Assembly (NCBI RefSeq): GCF_000800255.1
Contig: NZ_CP009747.1
Location: 3,534,001 to 3,598,000, forward strand
Length of the DNA stretch: 64,000 nucleotides
From: Pseudomonas parafulva
GTDB lineage: Bacteria; Pseudomonadota; Gammaproteobacteria; Pseudomonadales; Pseudomonadaceae
Direction: 5' to 3'
A program made the translations under genes and the position numbers. Positions 33,974 through 41,835 of the stretch are shown here, in pieces. Below the pieces are notes generated by a model. The model worked only from the letters and a program-made list of their open reading frames with translations. It searched no databases and was not told the origin of the DNA. Every line of letters begins with the position of its first letter. Position 1 is the first letter of the stretch.

Positions 33974-36136
33974 ATGGCAGATTTATCCGTAGGCCAGAGC
34001 CTGGCGGTCCAGCGCCAGCAACAGGACGATGCGATCACCACGGCCCCGCCCATTCGGGATGTAACCACCTCCTCCAGAGCATTGGTGCCCTTTCATCTCG
34101 GCGCACTGACGCGCGCGCCGTCGCAAGCGCTGCAGAGCAAGCGAAACGAACTTCATCCTGTGATCGCCTCGCTGACCGAGCAGAGCCTGGCCAACACGCC
34201 ACTGGCCTTTGCCCATCAACGCATGAAGCTCGAAGGCATGGCGCTGGAGGTGGTCGCAGATACCAGTTACCAGAACCTGCACCGGGAGCTGGCCGAGATG
34301 GGCGGCCGGCCGCATCCGATGTTGTCGGGCCACGATGAAGCCCGGGCCTTCAGCCAAGACTTCACCGCCTTCCTGCTCAAACCTCAGGAGCAACGAGACC
34401 AGGACGGTGGTTTCACGGCGGTCTGGGATGCCCACTGCGCGCGAGTAGGCGACACCCTGGGGGCCTACCACACGTTGTGCGAGGACGTGATAAAGCACAA
34501 TGACAACCCCGCCGACCTGCCGCACTTGACCCGCAGTCACGAGGCGTTTCGGGGCTACGCCAAAGGGGTGGTCCAAGACATGAGCGAGGACATGCCCAAG
34601 CGCCTTGGCACCTTCCTCACAAGCCGTATCGAGCACGCGCAGACGACGGCGAACGACCCGACGCTGCGCAAGCAAACGCGAGACGACGCGCGCTACGAAC
34701 TAAACCAACTGCAGGCCGTGCGCACGGAACTGCAAGGGTTCATCAGCAAAAAGGATGAAGACCAGCCCAAGGCTTCGACTCCACTCGCCCAGGCGACCAA
34801 GGCCAACGAGGGCCTGGATAATGCCCTGAAGAACGTCGCACGCGAAGATACGATCAAAGACCTCAAGGCCCACTCCGGCCTGCTCATCGGTGCGGCCGTG
34901 TTTCTCGGCGCGGGAATCCCCCAGGGCGTCGCGTCAGCGGGGCACTTCGGCGCCAGCACGTCGGCAATCGATGAACGAATGGCCAATGAGCCCTTCATCA
35001 ACCACACCGCGGCCACCTCGGCGGTGCTGGGCGGTTCACACAAGCTCATCAGCGACGGCATCCGTCCATTCGTCCAGGCGTCGGTCGACAAAACCATTGG
35101 CAGAACCATGGTCAAGGTCGATCCAATGTCCGTGTACCCCACGCCATTGAAAGACATCAGCGTAGATGGGCGACGCGTCGCCAACCCCGATTTCGCCCGC
35201 CAGGACACCACCCGGGCAGACCAGCGCAAGGACTTCAAGCGCCTGCAGAACGCCAACAATTTCGGCACCATGAGTGGCGATTTCGCCGGGTACCTGGCCT
35301 TCGGCACCGCCCATGCCCTGCGTGAGCTGTTGAATCAATACACCTCGCTGAACACGACAGGCATCGGCGCACGCTCGCTCGCATCGGCCGCAGGCGGCAC
35401 GTTCATGGCCGGCGGCCAGGCGGTGGCGAAATACGCCCAGACCCATGGCGACGAACGCATTCCCACCTATCGAGTGACCCAGCAGACCAAGGACTGGGGC
35501 AAGGTGATGCCCGAAACGCTGCGCGATGTACTGGGCAAACTCAACCCACTGGACATGGCCAACTTGAGCGACCTGATCAACCGGATCGTCGGCGCGTTCC
35601 CTGGGATCGAGATGCGCACGGGGGTCGGGGATGCCGCCCTTGCGCAATTGAAATCAGCCGCAGCAGCGATTGTCGACGCGACGGGCATGACCCAGAAACC
35701 CGGCGACCTGGAAAAGATGGTGATGGTGATCAGCACCTTGGTTTCCTCGGGCCTGACGCTGCACCCCTTCTTCGCCAACAGTGTGGCGGCGCCGCTGGAG
35801 AACAAGGCCCTGCACGGTGAAGACAAGCTCGCCTCACGGGCCAGCGTTCCGGTGCAGAACATTCTCCATCCAGACCGCGACTCGCTTCCCCACACCCAGC
35901 CAGCCGGCGTGCGGCGCACGCTGGAGAATGCTTACCACGTGAGCCGCGGCGTGAGTCAGCTCGGTCCGCAAAGCGTCGTGGCGGGGATCAACGTGGTCAG
36001 CGATGCAATCAAGGACAAGGTGTCAGGCTCGAAAAAAACGGCCACTCCCGACCCGATCGAGCTGGCAGAACGCGGTCAGGCCACTACTCAAGGCACGCCC
36101 GCTGACGAAGGACAAAGCAGCACCCGTCCTACCTGA
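33974..36136 (+). CDS. hopM1: HopM1/RopM-family type III effector
   Basis: A 720-aa protein; P. syringae HopM1 is about 712 aa. The N-terminal ~40 residues are polar and Gln/Ser/Thr-rich, as for an export signal. Similarity to HopM1 is clear in the C-terminal half: the stretch GYLAFGTAHALRELLNQY with IGARSLASAAGGTFMAGGQ, and the late block ILHPDRDSLPHTQPAG with ENAYHVSRGVSQL. A hydrophobic segment lies near 305-325. In plants HopM1 disturbs vesicle traffic and, with AvrE, causes water-soaking. Its target here is inferred only. No avrE is present in the window. Confidence 0.86.
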   Translation: MADLSVGQSLAVQRQQQDDAITTAPPIRDVTTSSRALVPFHLGALTRAPSQALQSKRNELHPVIASLTEQSLANTPLAFAHQRMKLEGMALEVVADTSYQNLHRELAEMGGRPHPMLSGHDEARAFSQDFTAFLLKPQEQRDQDGGFTAVWDAHCARVGDTLGAYHTLCEDVIKHNDNPADLPHLTRSHEAFRGYAKGVVQDMSEDMPKRLGTFLTSRIEHAQTTANDPTLRKQTRDDARYELNQLQAVRTELQGFISKKDEDQPKASTPLAQATKANEGLDNALKNVAREDTIKDLKAHSGLLIGAAVFLGAGIPQGVASAGHFGASTSAIDERMANEPFINHTAATSAVLGGSHKLISDGIRPFVQASVDKTIGRTMVKVDPMSVYPTPLKDISVDGRRVANPDFARQDTTRADQRKDFKRLQNANNFGTMSGDFAGYLAFGTAHALRELLNQYTSLNTTGIGARSLASAAGGTFMAGGQAVAKYAQTHGDERIPTYRVTQQTKDWGKVMPETLRDVLGKLNPLDMANLSDLINRIVGAFPGIEMRTGVGDAALAQLKSAAAAIVDATGMTQKPGDLEKMVMVISTLVSSGLTLHPFFANSVAAPLENKALHGEDKLASRASVPVQNILHPDRDSLPHTQPAGVRRTLENAYHVSRGVSQLGPQSVVAGINVVSDAIKDKVSGSKKTATPDPIELAERGQATTQGTPADEGQSSTRPT

Positions 36137-36143
36137 TGAAACC

Positions 36144-36172
36144 GTCGCGCCGTCCCTGCCGGGTGGCGCGAC
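36144..36172 (+). terminator. Hairpin downstream of hopM1
   Basis: Perfect 8-bp stem GTCGCGCC/GGCGCGAC with a 13-nt loop, eight bases beyond the effector stop codon. Only a weak pyrimidine tail follows (ACTTCTC), so termination efficiency is uncertain. The right island border is probably close. Confidence 0.5.
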
Positions 36173-36318
36173 ACTTCTCGATCAAACGGTCACACAATCG
36201 CGGTGGCTCTACCTGGAGCGAGCAGGTATAACGGCGAACCGAAATGGCGGCGGCATGGTCTGATTGCAGGCCGACGCTGATCGGCCAGGTTCCCGTTGTC
36301 CTCTTTCCGGAGATTCCC

Positions 36319-36738
36319 ATGCGCATCCCTTCCCGCATCATCGGCGGCGCCCTCATCGCGGCGCTGCTGACTCAAATGACGGCGTGCGGCACCATCATTT
36401 ATCCCGACCGTCGTGGCCAGATCGAAGGCAAGATCGACCCGGTGGTCGCGGTCATGGACGCCATCGGCATCCTGTTCTGGGTGCTGCCCGGCCTGATCGC
36501 CTTCGGCGTCGACTTCGCCACCGGCGCCATCTACTACCCCGGCGGCAAGACCGCGCAGATCGACCCGGCCAAACTCAAGCCCGCCGTCGATGCCCAGGGT
36601 AATGTCGACAAGCTCAAGCTGCAGGCCATCCTCGAAAGCGAGCTGGGCCAGCGCCTGCCGCTGGACGACCCGCGCCTGATCCAGCACCGCGGCAGCGTCG
36701 AGCAACTGGCCGCCTTCGGCCTGGTGCCCGCCGCCTGA
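36319..36738 (+). CDS. Small conserved lipoprotein
   Basis: A 139-aa lipoprotein. Signal peptide MRIPSRIIGGALIAALL and lipobox MTAC. One further hydrophobic segment (about 48-70, AIGILFWVLPGLIAFGVDFATG), then a soluble tail with KLKPAVDAQGNVDKLKLQA. Related small lipoproteins are common in Pseudomonas and unassigned. GGAGATT precedes the ATG. It is 24 bp upstream of fieF and may be co-transcribed with it. Confidence 0.75.
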   Translation: MRIPSRIIGGALIAALLTQMTACGTIIYPDRRGQIEGKIDPVVAVMDAIGILFWVLPGLIAFGVDFATGAIYYPGGKTAQIDPAKLKPAVDAQGNVDKLKLQAILESELGQRLPLDDPRLIQHRGSVEQLAAFGLVPAA

Positions 36739-36762
36739 TCCCTTCCCGTCCGAGGCCTGTCC

Positions 36763-37632
36763 ATGACCACCAACGCCGAACATCAACGCCTGCTGCGCCT
36801 GGTCACCCGCGCCTCGCTGTCGGTGGCCAGTATCCTGGTCCTGGCCAAGGCCGTGGCCTGGTGGATGAGCGGCTCGGTGAGCCTGCTAGCCGGCCTCACC
36901 GACTCCATGCTCGATGCCGTGGCCTCGTTCCTCAACTTGCTGGCGGTGCATTACGCCTTGCGCCCGGCCGACGACGACCACCGCTTCGGCCATGGCAAGG
37001 CCGAAGCACTGGCCGGCATGGCTCAGGCGCTGTTCATCGCGGTCAGTGCCGTGCTCATCGGCCTGCAGGCGGTAGAACGCCTGCAATCGCCGCAGCCGCT
37101 GGGCGATACCGGTGCTGGCATTGCGGTGATGCTGCTGTCGCTGGTGCTGACCGTGGCGCTGCTGGCCTTTCAGCGCAAAGTCATCCGCGTCACCGGCTCC
37201 ACGGCGGTGCGTGCTGATTCGCTGCATTATCGGTCCGACTTGCTGCTCAACAGCAGCATTCTGCTGGCCCTGCTGCTGGCACGCTTCGGCTGGCCGCAGT
37301 TGGATGCGATCTTCGGCCTGGCCATTGCGCTGTACATCCTCTGGAGCGCGGTGCAGATCGCCCGCGAGAGCACCTCGATCCTGATGGACCAGGAGTTGCC
37401 CGGCGAGGTGGTCGAGCGCATGCAGGCGCTGGCGCTGGCGATCCCCGGTGTGCAGGGCGTGCATGACCTGCGCACGCGCATGTCGGGCAGTCACTGGTTC
37501 GTGCAACTGCACCTGGAACTGCCCGGCGAGCTGCCGCTGCACGAGGCGCACGCGCTATGCGTGCAAGCCTCGGCGGCGATCCGCGAGGGTTATCCGCGAG
37601 CCGATGTGATGGTGCATGCCGACCCGGTGTAA
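36763..37632 (+). CDS. fieF: Cation diffusion facilitator, FieF-type iron/zinc efflux pump
   Basis: A 289-aa CDF transporter with six transmembrane segments in the first ~210 residues and a C-terminal cytoplasmic domain. Metal-site signatures are DSMLDAVAS in TM2, the loop DDDHRFGHGKAEA, and SLHYRSDLLLNS in TM5. It exports divalent metal in exchange for protons. It marks the conserved flank to the right of the island. Confidence 0.92.
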   Translation: MTTNAEHQRLLRLVTRASLSVASILVLAKAVAWWMSGSVSLLAGLTDSMLDAVASFLNLLAVHYALRPADDDHRFGHGKAEALAGMAQALFIAVSAVLIGLQAVERLQSPQPLGDTGAGIAVMLLSLVLTVALLAFQRKVIRVTGSTAVRADSLHYRSDLLLNSSILLALLLARFGWPQLDAIFGLAIALYILWSAVQIARESTSILMDQELPGEVVERMQALALAIPGVQGVHDLRTRMSGSHWFVQLHLELPGELPLHEAHALCVQASAAIREGYPRADVMVHADPV

Positions 37633-37643
37633 CGCCGCGCGCT

Positions 37644-38483
37644 TCAGTTGACGCTGTAACCCCGTCCGCTCAGGCACGCCGCCAGCGAGCGGCGATAGTC
37701 ATTAGCCACACCGGGCGGCGGGGCGCTGCTGGCCGTGGCCGGGTCGAAGCCGGACTGGCTGACCGCCCAGCGATGACAGTGGTAGCGGTCCTGCTCCTGC
37801 TGCTGCGGGCCTTGGCCATTGGCCGGATAGGCGATCACGTCGTAACCGCCGCCGGGCTGGGGTTCCGGTGGCGGGGCGTAGGCCGGCGCCGTCGGGTTGA
37901 CCACCACATAGTCCTGGCGGTCGGGCTGGTACTGGTAGTAGGTGTCGGCGACCAGGAAATACAACAGCCCACTGAGCCAGACTTCCTGGGCGTAGGACGG
38001 CAGCGCGTCGACCCTCAGGCCATACGGCGGGCGCACCACGATGTAGTCGCCGCCGTGGGGGCGATACCAGTAGCCGCCGGAATAGTAGTAGTCCTGACCG
38101 CGATACGGCACTCGCCGGTAGCGGTCGGGGAAGCGATCGGTGGTGTAGCCGGGACGGTACTGTGGGCCCGGCCCCCAGCCATCGCCATGGCCGTCGGGCC
38201 TGCCGTGCCAGTCGCCGCCGGGGCGTTGGCCTGGACCGCCGGCTTCCCAGCGACGGTAATCGCCGGGGCGGCGCGGAATATCCTGGTAGTAACCAGGACG
38301 CGGCGGTTCGGTCTGGCGCACTTCGTCGCGCGAGTTCAGGGGCGAACTGGGCACGCCCGGCCCATTGGGATCGGGCGGAGCAGGCCTGCCGGGCGCGTCG
38401 CCCGGTCCGATGGCCAGTGCGCCCAGGCTGATGCCCATGCCCAGCACCCCGATTACCGCCCACTGCCCGATGCGCGACCTCAT
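37644..38483 (-). CDS. DUF6515-like secreted protein
   Basis: A 279-aa protein with signal peptide MRSRIGQWAVIGVLGMGISLGA. A long Pro/Gly/Arg/Asp-rich region follows (about 25-135). A compact central block rich in Tyr, Trp and Gly (YRRVPYRGQDYYYSGGYWYR) is followed by a hydrophobic stretch and a C-terminal part ending in CLSGRGYSVN. The Tyr/Gly block is typical of DUF6515 envelope proteins. Function unknown. Confidence 0.7.
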   Translation of the reverse strand: MRSRIGQWAVIGVLGMGISLGALAIGPGDAPGRPAPPDPNGPGVPSSPLNSRDEVRQTEPPRPGYYQDIPRRPGDYRRWEAGGPGQRPGGDWHGRPDGHGDGWGPGPQYRPGYTTDRFPDRYRRVPYRGQDYYYSGGYWYRPHGGDYIVVRPPYGLRVDALPSYAQEVWLSGLLYFLVADTYYQYQPDRQDYVVVNPTAPAYAPPPEPQPGGGYDVIAYPANGQGPQQQEQDRYHCHRWAVSQSGFDPATASSAPPPGVANDYRRSLAACLSGRGYSVN

Positions 38484-38555
38484 ATGATTCCTCTCGCTAG
38501 CGCTGCTGCTTTGTGCGCGCAGTCTAACCCGCCGCGCAGGTGAGGTTCAGACAAT

Positions 38556-38581
38556 AAAAAAGGGAGGCCAGTCGGCCTCCC
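38556..38581 (-). terminator. Orphan intrinsic terminator facing left
   Basis: Perfect 8-bp stem GGGAGGCC/GGCCTCCC with an AGTC loop and, on the minus strand, a run of six T (38561 down to 38556). It lies upstream of the leftward DUF6515 gene, not behind it. The next gene to the right reads rightwards, so it must end an unannotated transcript. Confidence 0.87.
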
Positions 38582-38862
38582 CTCGGGAATTGTCGTCCGT
38601 GCTCGACGCTTGTGGCGTCGGCTCACCTCGCCAGGTCTTCTGGACCCTGCGCAGCCCGGGGGCCAGTTGATCCGATGGGATGGCTGGCCGCGACCGCCCG
38701 CTTGAGGCGCGTCGCTGTGGACATGAGTCCGGGCAGTGATTCTGTGGGTAACGATAGAGGATCGGCACCGGCACAGGATTGCGAAGATTGCGGTGATAAA
38801 TAGCACTTGCGCAATTTTTCACTCAGGATCGATAATTCGCCGCAATCCGAACAGAAAAGGCA
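38582..38862 (-). other. Candidate small RNA or very short gene ending at the orphan terminator
   Basis: This 280-bp stretch holds no convincing protein gene. A leftward 33-codon frame (start near 38724, MSTATRLKRAVAASHPIGST) is possible but unsupported. The strong leftward terminator at 38556-38581 implies transcription from this interval. I cannot place a confident promoter and do not recognise a known RNA family (not 4.5S, tmRNA or RNase P). Confidence 0.3.
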
Positions 38863-38868
38863 TTGTCC

Positions 38869-39345
38869 ATGAGCAAGCTTGACCGCTACGACCTGAGCAT
38901 CCTCGCCGAATTGCAGCGTGACGCCCGCATTTCCAACCAGGAACTGGCCGAGCGCATCGGCTTGTCGCCCTCGCCCTGCTCGCGACGGGTCAAGCAGCTC
39001 GAAGACGATGGCTATATCTCGCGCCAGGTGGCGCTGCTCGATCGCAAGAAGCTCGGCTTGAGCCTCACCGCCTACGTGTTGATCGGCATGGATCGCCACA
39101 CCCCCGAGCGCTTCGAGACCTTCGAAGCCGCCATCCGCAGCCTGCCCCAAGTCCTGGAATGCAGCCTGGTCACCGGCATGGACGCGGACTATCAGCTCAA
39201 AGTGGTGGTCCCGGACATGGACCATTACCAGAAGCTGCTGCTGGGCAGCCTGACCCGTATCGAAGGCGTCACCAGCGTGCGCTCGAGCTTCGTGCTCAAC
39301 CAGGTACTGGCCAGTACCGAGATGCCATTGACCCACCTGCGTTGA
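38869..39345 (+). CDS. Lrp/AsnC-family transcriptional regulator
   Basis: A 158-aa protein, MSKLDRYDLSILAELQRD at the start. The winged helix-turn-helix (ISNQELAERIGLSPSPCSRRVKQLE) is followed by the RAM effector-binding domain. The ATG at 38869 has AAAAGG upstream. Target genes and ligand unknown; the closest members sense amino acids. Confidence 0.9.
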   Translation: MSKLDRYDLSILAELQRDARISNQELAERIGLSPSPCSRRVKQLEDDGYISRQVALLDRKKLGLSLTAYVLIGMDRHTPERFETFEAAIRSLPQVLECSLVTGMDADYQLKVVVPDMDHYQKLLLGSLTRIEGVTSVRSSFVLNQVLASTEMPLTHLR

Positions 39346-39398
39346 ATCCTGCCGAGGGCGGCGTATGATCGGGCGCTCTGACTGACAGGAGCCGGACG

Positions 39399-39602
39399 AT
39401 GGACCCCGCGGTATTCGAAGAATGGATGATGATCGTGCTGGTCAGCATGCTGATCGGCTTCATGGGCTTCATCGTCTGGGACCTGGCGAAGAAGTCCAAG
39501 GCCGGACGCTTCGGGACGCTGATCCTGTTCTTCGTGCTCGGCCTCGGGGTGATGGCGTTCATCATCAAGAGCGTGGTGGTGGGCTTCATCGAAGGCGTGT
39601 AG
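39399..39602 (+). CDS. DUF2788 small membrane protein
   Basis: A 67-aa protein with two transmembrane segments (about 10-28 and 42-62) separated by a basic loop (DLAKKSKAGRFG). Length and pattern match DUF2788. CAGGAG lies upstream of the start. Function unknown. Confidence 0.8.
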   Translation: MDPAVFEEWMMIVLVSMLIGFMGFIVWDLAKKSKAGRFGTLILFFVLGLGVMAFIIKSVVVGFIEGV

Positions 39603-39635
39603 TACCTGGAGCGGGCCTGCCAGCGAGCCGCGCGC

Positions 39636-40265
39636 CTACAGCTTCGCCGGCACCTCGCGCCAACACCCCTGCTCCAACCCATCCAGCGTCCAGTCGCCGA
39701 TGCGCACTCGCACCAGGCGCAAAGTGGGCAACCCCACCGCTGCCGTCATCCGCCGTACCTGACGGTTGCGGCCTTCGCGAATCACCAGCTCCAGCCACGC
39801 CGTCGGCACGCTCTTGCGAAAGCGCACCGGCGGGTTGCGCGGCCACAGCGTCGGCTCGTCCAGCGGGCGGGCCTCGGCGGGCAGGGTCATACCGTCGTTG
39901 AGTTCCACGCCTTGGCGCAGACGCTGCAGCTGCTCGGCGCTCGGCTCACCTTCCACCTGCACCCAGTACGTCTTGGGCAACTTGTGCCGAGGATCGGCGA
40001 TGCGCGCTTGCAACTGGCCGTCGTTGGTCAGCAGCAGCAGACCCTCGCTGTCGCGGTCCAGCCGCCCAGCCGGATAGATACCGGGGAGGTCGATGAAGTC
40101 CTTGAGCGTGGCGCGCCCCTGGTCGTCGCTGAACTGGGTGAGCACGTCGAACGGCTTGTTGAACAGGATCAGGCGCGGTTCGGCCGGTGGCGCCTTGGGC
40201 GGGCGCCGGGGGCCGGTAGGACGCGCCGCCGGGCGGCGCGGTTTGGAGCGGGGAGGCAGGGGCAT
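39636..40265 (-). CDS. rluE: 23S rRNA pseudouridine synthase RluE
   Basis: A 209-aa RsuA-family pseudouridine synthase. The catalytic Asp lies in [18 protein letters not shown] basic Pro/Arg-rich N-terminal extension (about 30 residues) precedes [15 protein letters not shown]. RluE modifies U2457 of 23S rRNA in E. coli. The S4-like domain present in RsuA is absent, as in RluE. Six bases separate it from the upstream amn stop. Confidence 0.88.
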   Translation of the reverse strand: MPLPPRSKPRRPAARPTGPRRPPKAPPAEPRLILFNKPFDVLTQFSDDQGRATLKDFIDLPGIYPAGRLDRDSEGLLLLTNDGQLQARIADPRHKLPKTYWVQVEGEPSAEQLQRLRQGVELNDGMTLPAEARPLDEPTLWPRNPPVRFRKSVPTAWLELVIREGRNRQVRRMTAAVGLPTLRLVRVRIGDWTLDGLEQGCWREVPAKL

Positions 40266-40271
40266 GGGTCC

Positions 40272-41735
40272 TCAGCGGAACGGCGGCTCGTCGAAACTGC
40301 GCAGTTTACGCGAGTGCAGCGTGTCCAGCTCGGTGCGCAGCAGGTCGAGGGCGGCGATGCCGATCTTCAGGTGCTGGCTGACGGCGCGGTTGTAGAACGC
40401 ATTGGCCGAGCCCGGCAGCTTGATCTCGCTGTGCAGCGGCTTGTCGGAGACGCACAGCAAGGTGCCGTAAGGCACCCGCAGTCGATAACCCTGGGCGGCG
40501 ATGGTGCCGCTTTCCATGTCCACCGCCACGGCGCGCGACAGGTTGATCAATGGCCGCTCCTGGGCCCAACGCAGCTCCCAGTTGCGGTCGTCGTAGGTCA
40601 GCACGGTGCCGGTGCGCAGGCGCTTCTTCAATTGCTCGCCGCGTTCGCCAGTGACCTGCGCCGCCGCTTCCTGCAGCGCCAACTGCACCTCGGCCAGGGC
40701 CGGGATGGGAATGTTCGGCGGCACCACGCGGTCGAGAATACCGTCGCGGCGCATGTAGGCGTGGGCCAGCACGTAGTCGCCGATGGTCTGCGATTGGCGC
40801 AGGCCGCCGCAGTGGCCGATCATCAGCCAGCAGTGCGGCCGCAGCACGGCCAGATGGTCGGTGATGTTCTTGGCATTGGACGGACCAACGCCGATGTTGA
40901 CCAGGGTGATGCCGTCGCCGTCGGCCGCGATCAGGTGGTAGGCCGGCATCTGGTAGCGGTGCCAGACCACGCCAGCGACCAGGGCCTGGGCTTCGCCGTT
41001 GTCCATGCCCTTTTCGATGACCACGTTGCCCGGCAGGACCATGCGCACGAAGCGCGGATCCTGGTGCAGTTGCTCCAGGCCGTGGGCAATGAATTGATCG
41101 ACGTAGCGGTGGTAGTTGGTCAGCAGAATCCACGGCTGCATGTGGCGCCAGTCGCTGCCGGTGTAATGCACCAGCCGGCGCAGGGAGAAATCCGTGCGCG
41201 CAGCGTCGAACAGTGCCAGCGGCAGGGTTTCGGCGCTCTCCCAGTCGTACAGCCCGTCGGCGATGTTGTCGGTGGCGGCGGACAGGTCGGTGCTGGGGAA
41301 TACCCGCGCCAGGGTGGCGGCGGTGATGCCGCTGCCGGCCAGTTCATCGCCCTGGTCGACCACATAGGGGTAGGGAATGTTCTGCTCGCTGACGCCGACT
41401 TCCACGGTCACCGTGTAGTCATGCATCAACGGGCGCAGCTGTTCGAGCAGGTAGCTGCGGAAGGCCGCCGGCTGGGTGACGGTGACGCTATAGGTGCCGG
41501 CCACCTGGACCTTGGCATAGGCGCGCGTGGTGGCGGCGACTTCGCCCTGGCTGAAGTAGGTCAGGCGAATGGCCGGGTAGCGGAACTGCGCACGCTGCGC
41601 CTCATCCGGCTCGGTGCGGTCCTTGAGGTAACGCTTCAGGGCCTGGCTGAGGGCACCGGTGGCTTGTTCATGCAGGGCCGCCAGACGGTCGACGGCCTGT
41701 TCGGGGGTATCAACGACTACAAACGCTTGGCTCAC
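40272..41735 (-). CDS. amn: AMP nucleosidase
   Basis: A 487-aa protein (E. coli Amn 484 aa) that splits AMP to adenine and ribose 5-phosphate. The N-terminal regulatory domain is followed by a nucleoside-phosphorylase-like catalytic domain with NIGVGPSNAKNITDHLAVLRP and AVDMESGTIAAQGYR, where the conserved Glu contacts the ribose. It reads leftwards, 100 bp from the acyl-CoA dehydrogenase stop. Confidence 0.93.
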   Translation of the reverse strand: MSQAFVVVDTPEQAVDRLAALHEQATGALSQALKRYLKDRTEPDEAQRAQFRYPAIRLTYFSQGEVAATTRAYAKVQVAGTYSVTVTQPAAFRSYLLEQLRPLMHDYTVTVEVGVSEQNIPYPYVVDQGDELAGSGITAATLARVFPSTDLSAATDNIADGLYDWESAETLPLALFDAARTDFSLRRLVHYTGSDWRHMQPWILLTNYHRYVDQFIAHGLEQLHQDPRFVRMVLPGNVVIEKGMDNGEAQALVAGVVWHRYQMPAYHLIAADGDGITLVNIGVGPSNAKNITDHLAVLRPHCWLMIGHCGGLRQSQTIGDYVLAHAYMRRDGILDRVVPPNIPIPALAEVQLALQEAAAQVTGERGEQLKKRLRTGTVLTYDDRNWELRWAQERPLINLSRAVAVDMESGTIAAQGYRLRVPYGTLLCVSDKPLHSEIKLPGSANAFYNRAVSQHLKIGIAALDLLRTELDTLHSRKLRSFDEPPFR

Positions 41736-41835
41736 GCTGGGCTTCCTGTCTTGGACTCATGCATGCAGACCATCTTGCCTGCGATCCATTGCAAATTCAT
41801 CTGTGGCAGCGGCCCAGTCGAGAAAAGCGCAACCT

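Noticed and set aside
38582..38862. 33-codon leftward frame as a protein gene
   Set aside because: No clear ribosome-binding site and no recognisable sequence; kept only as part of a candidate transcript.
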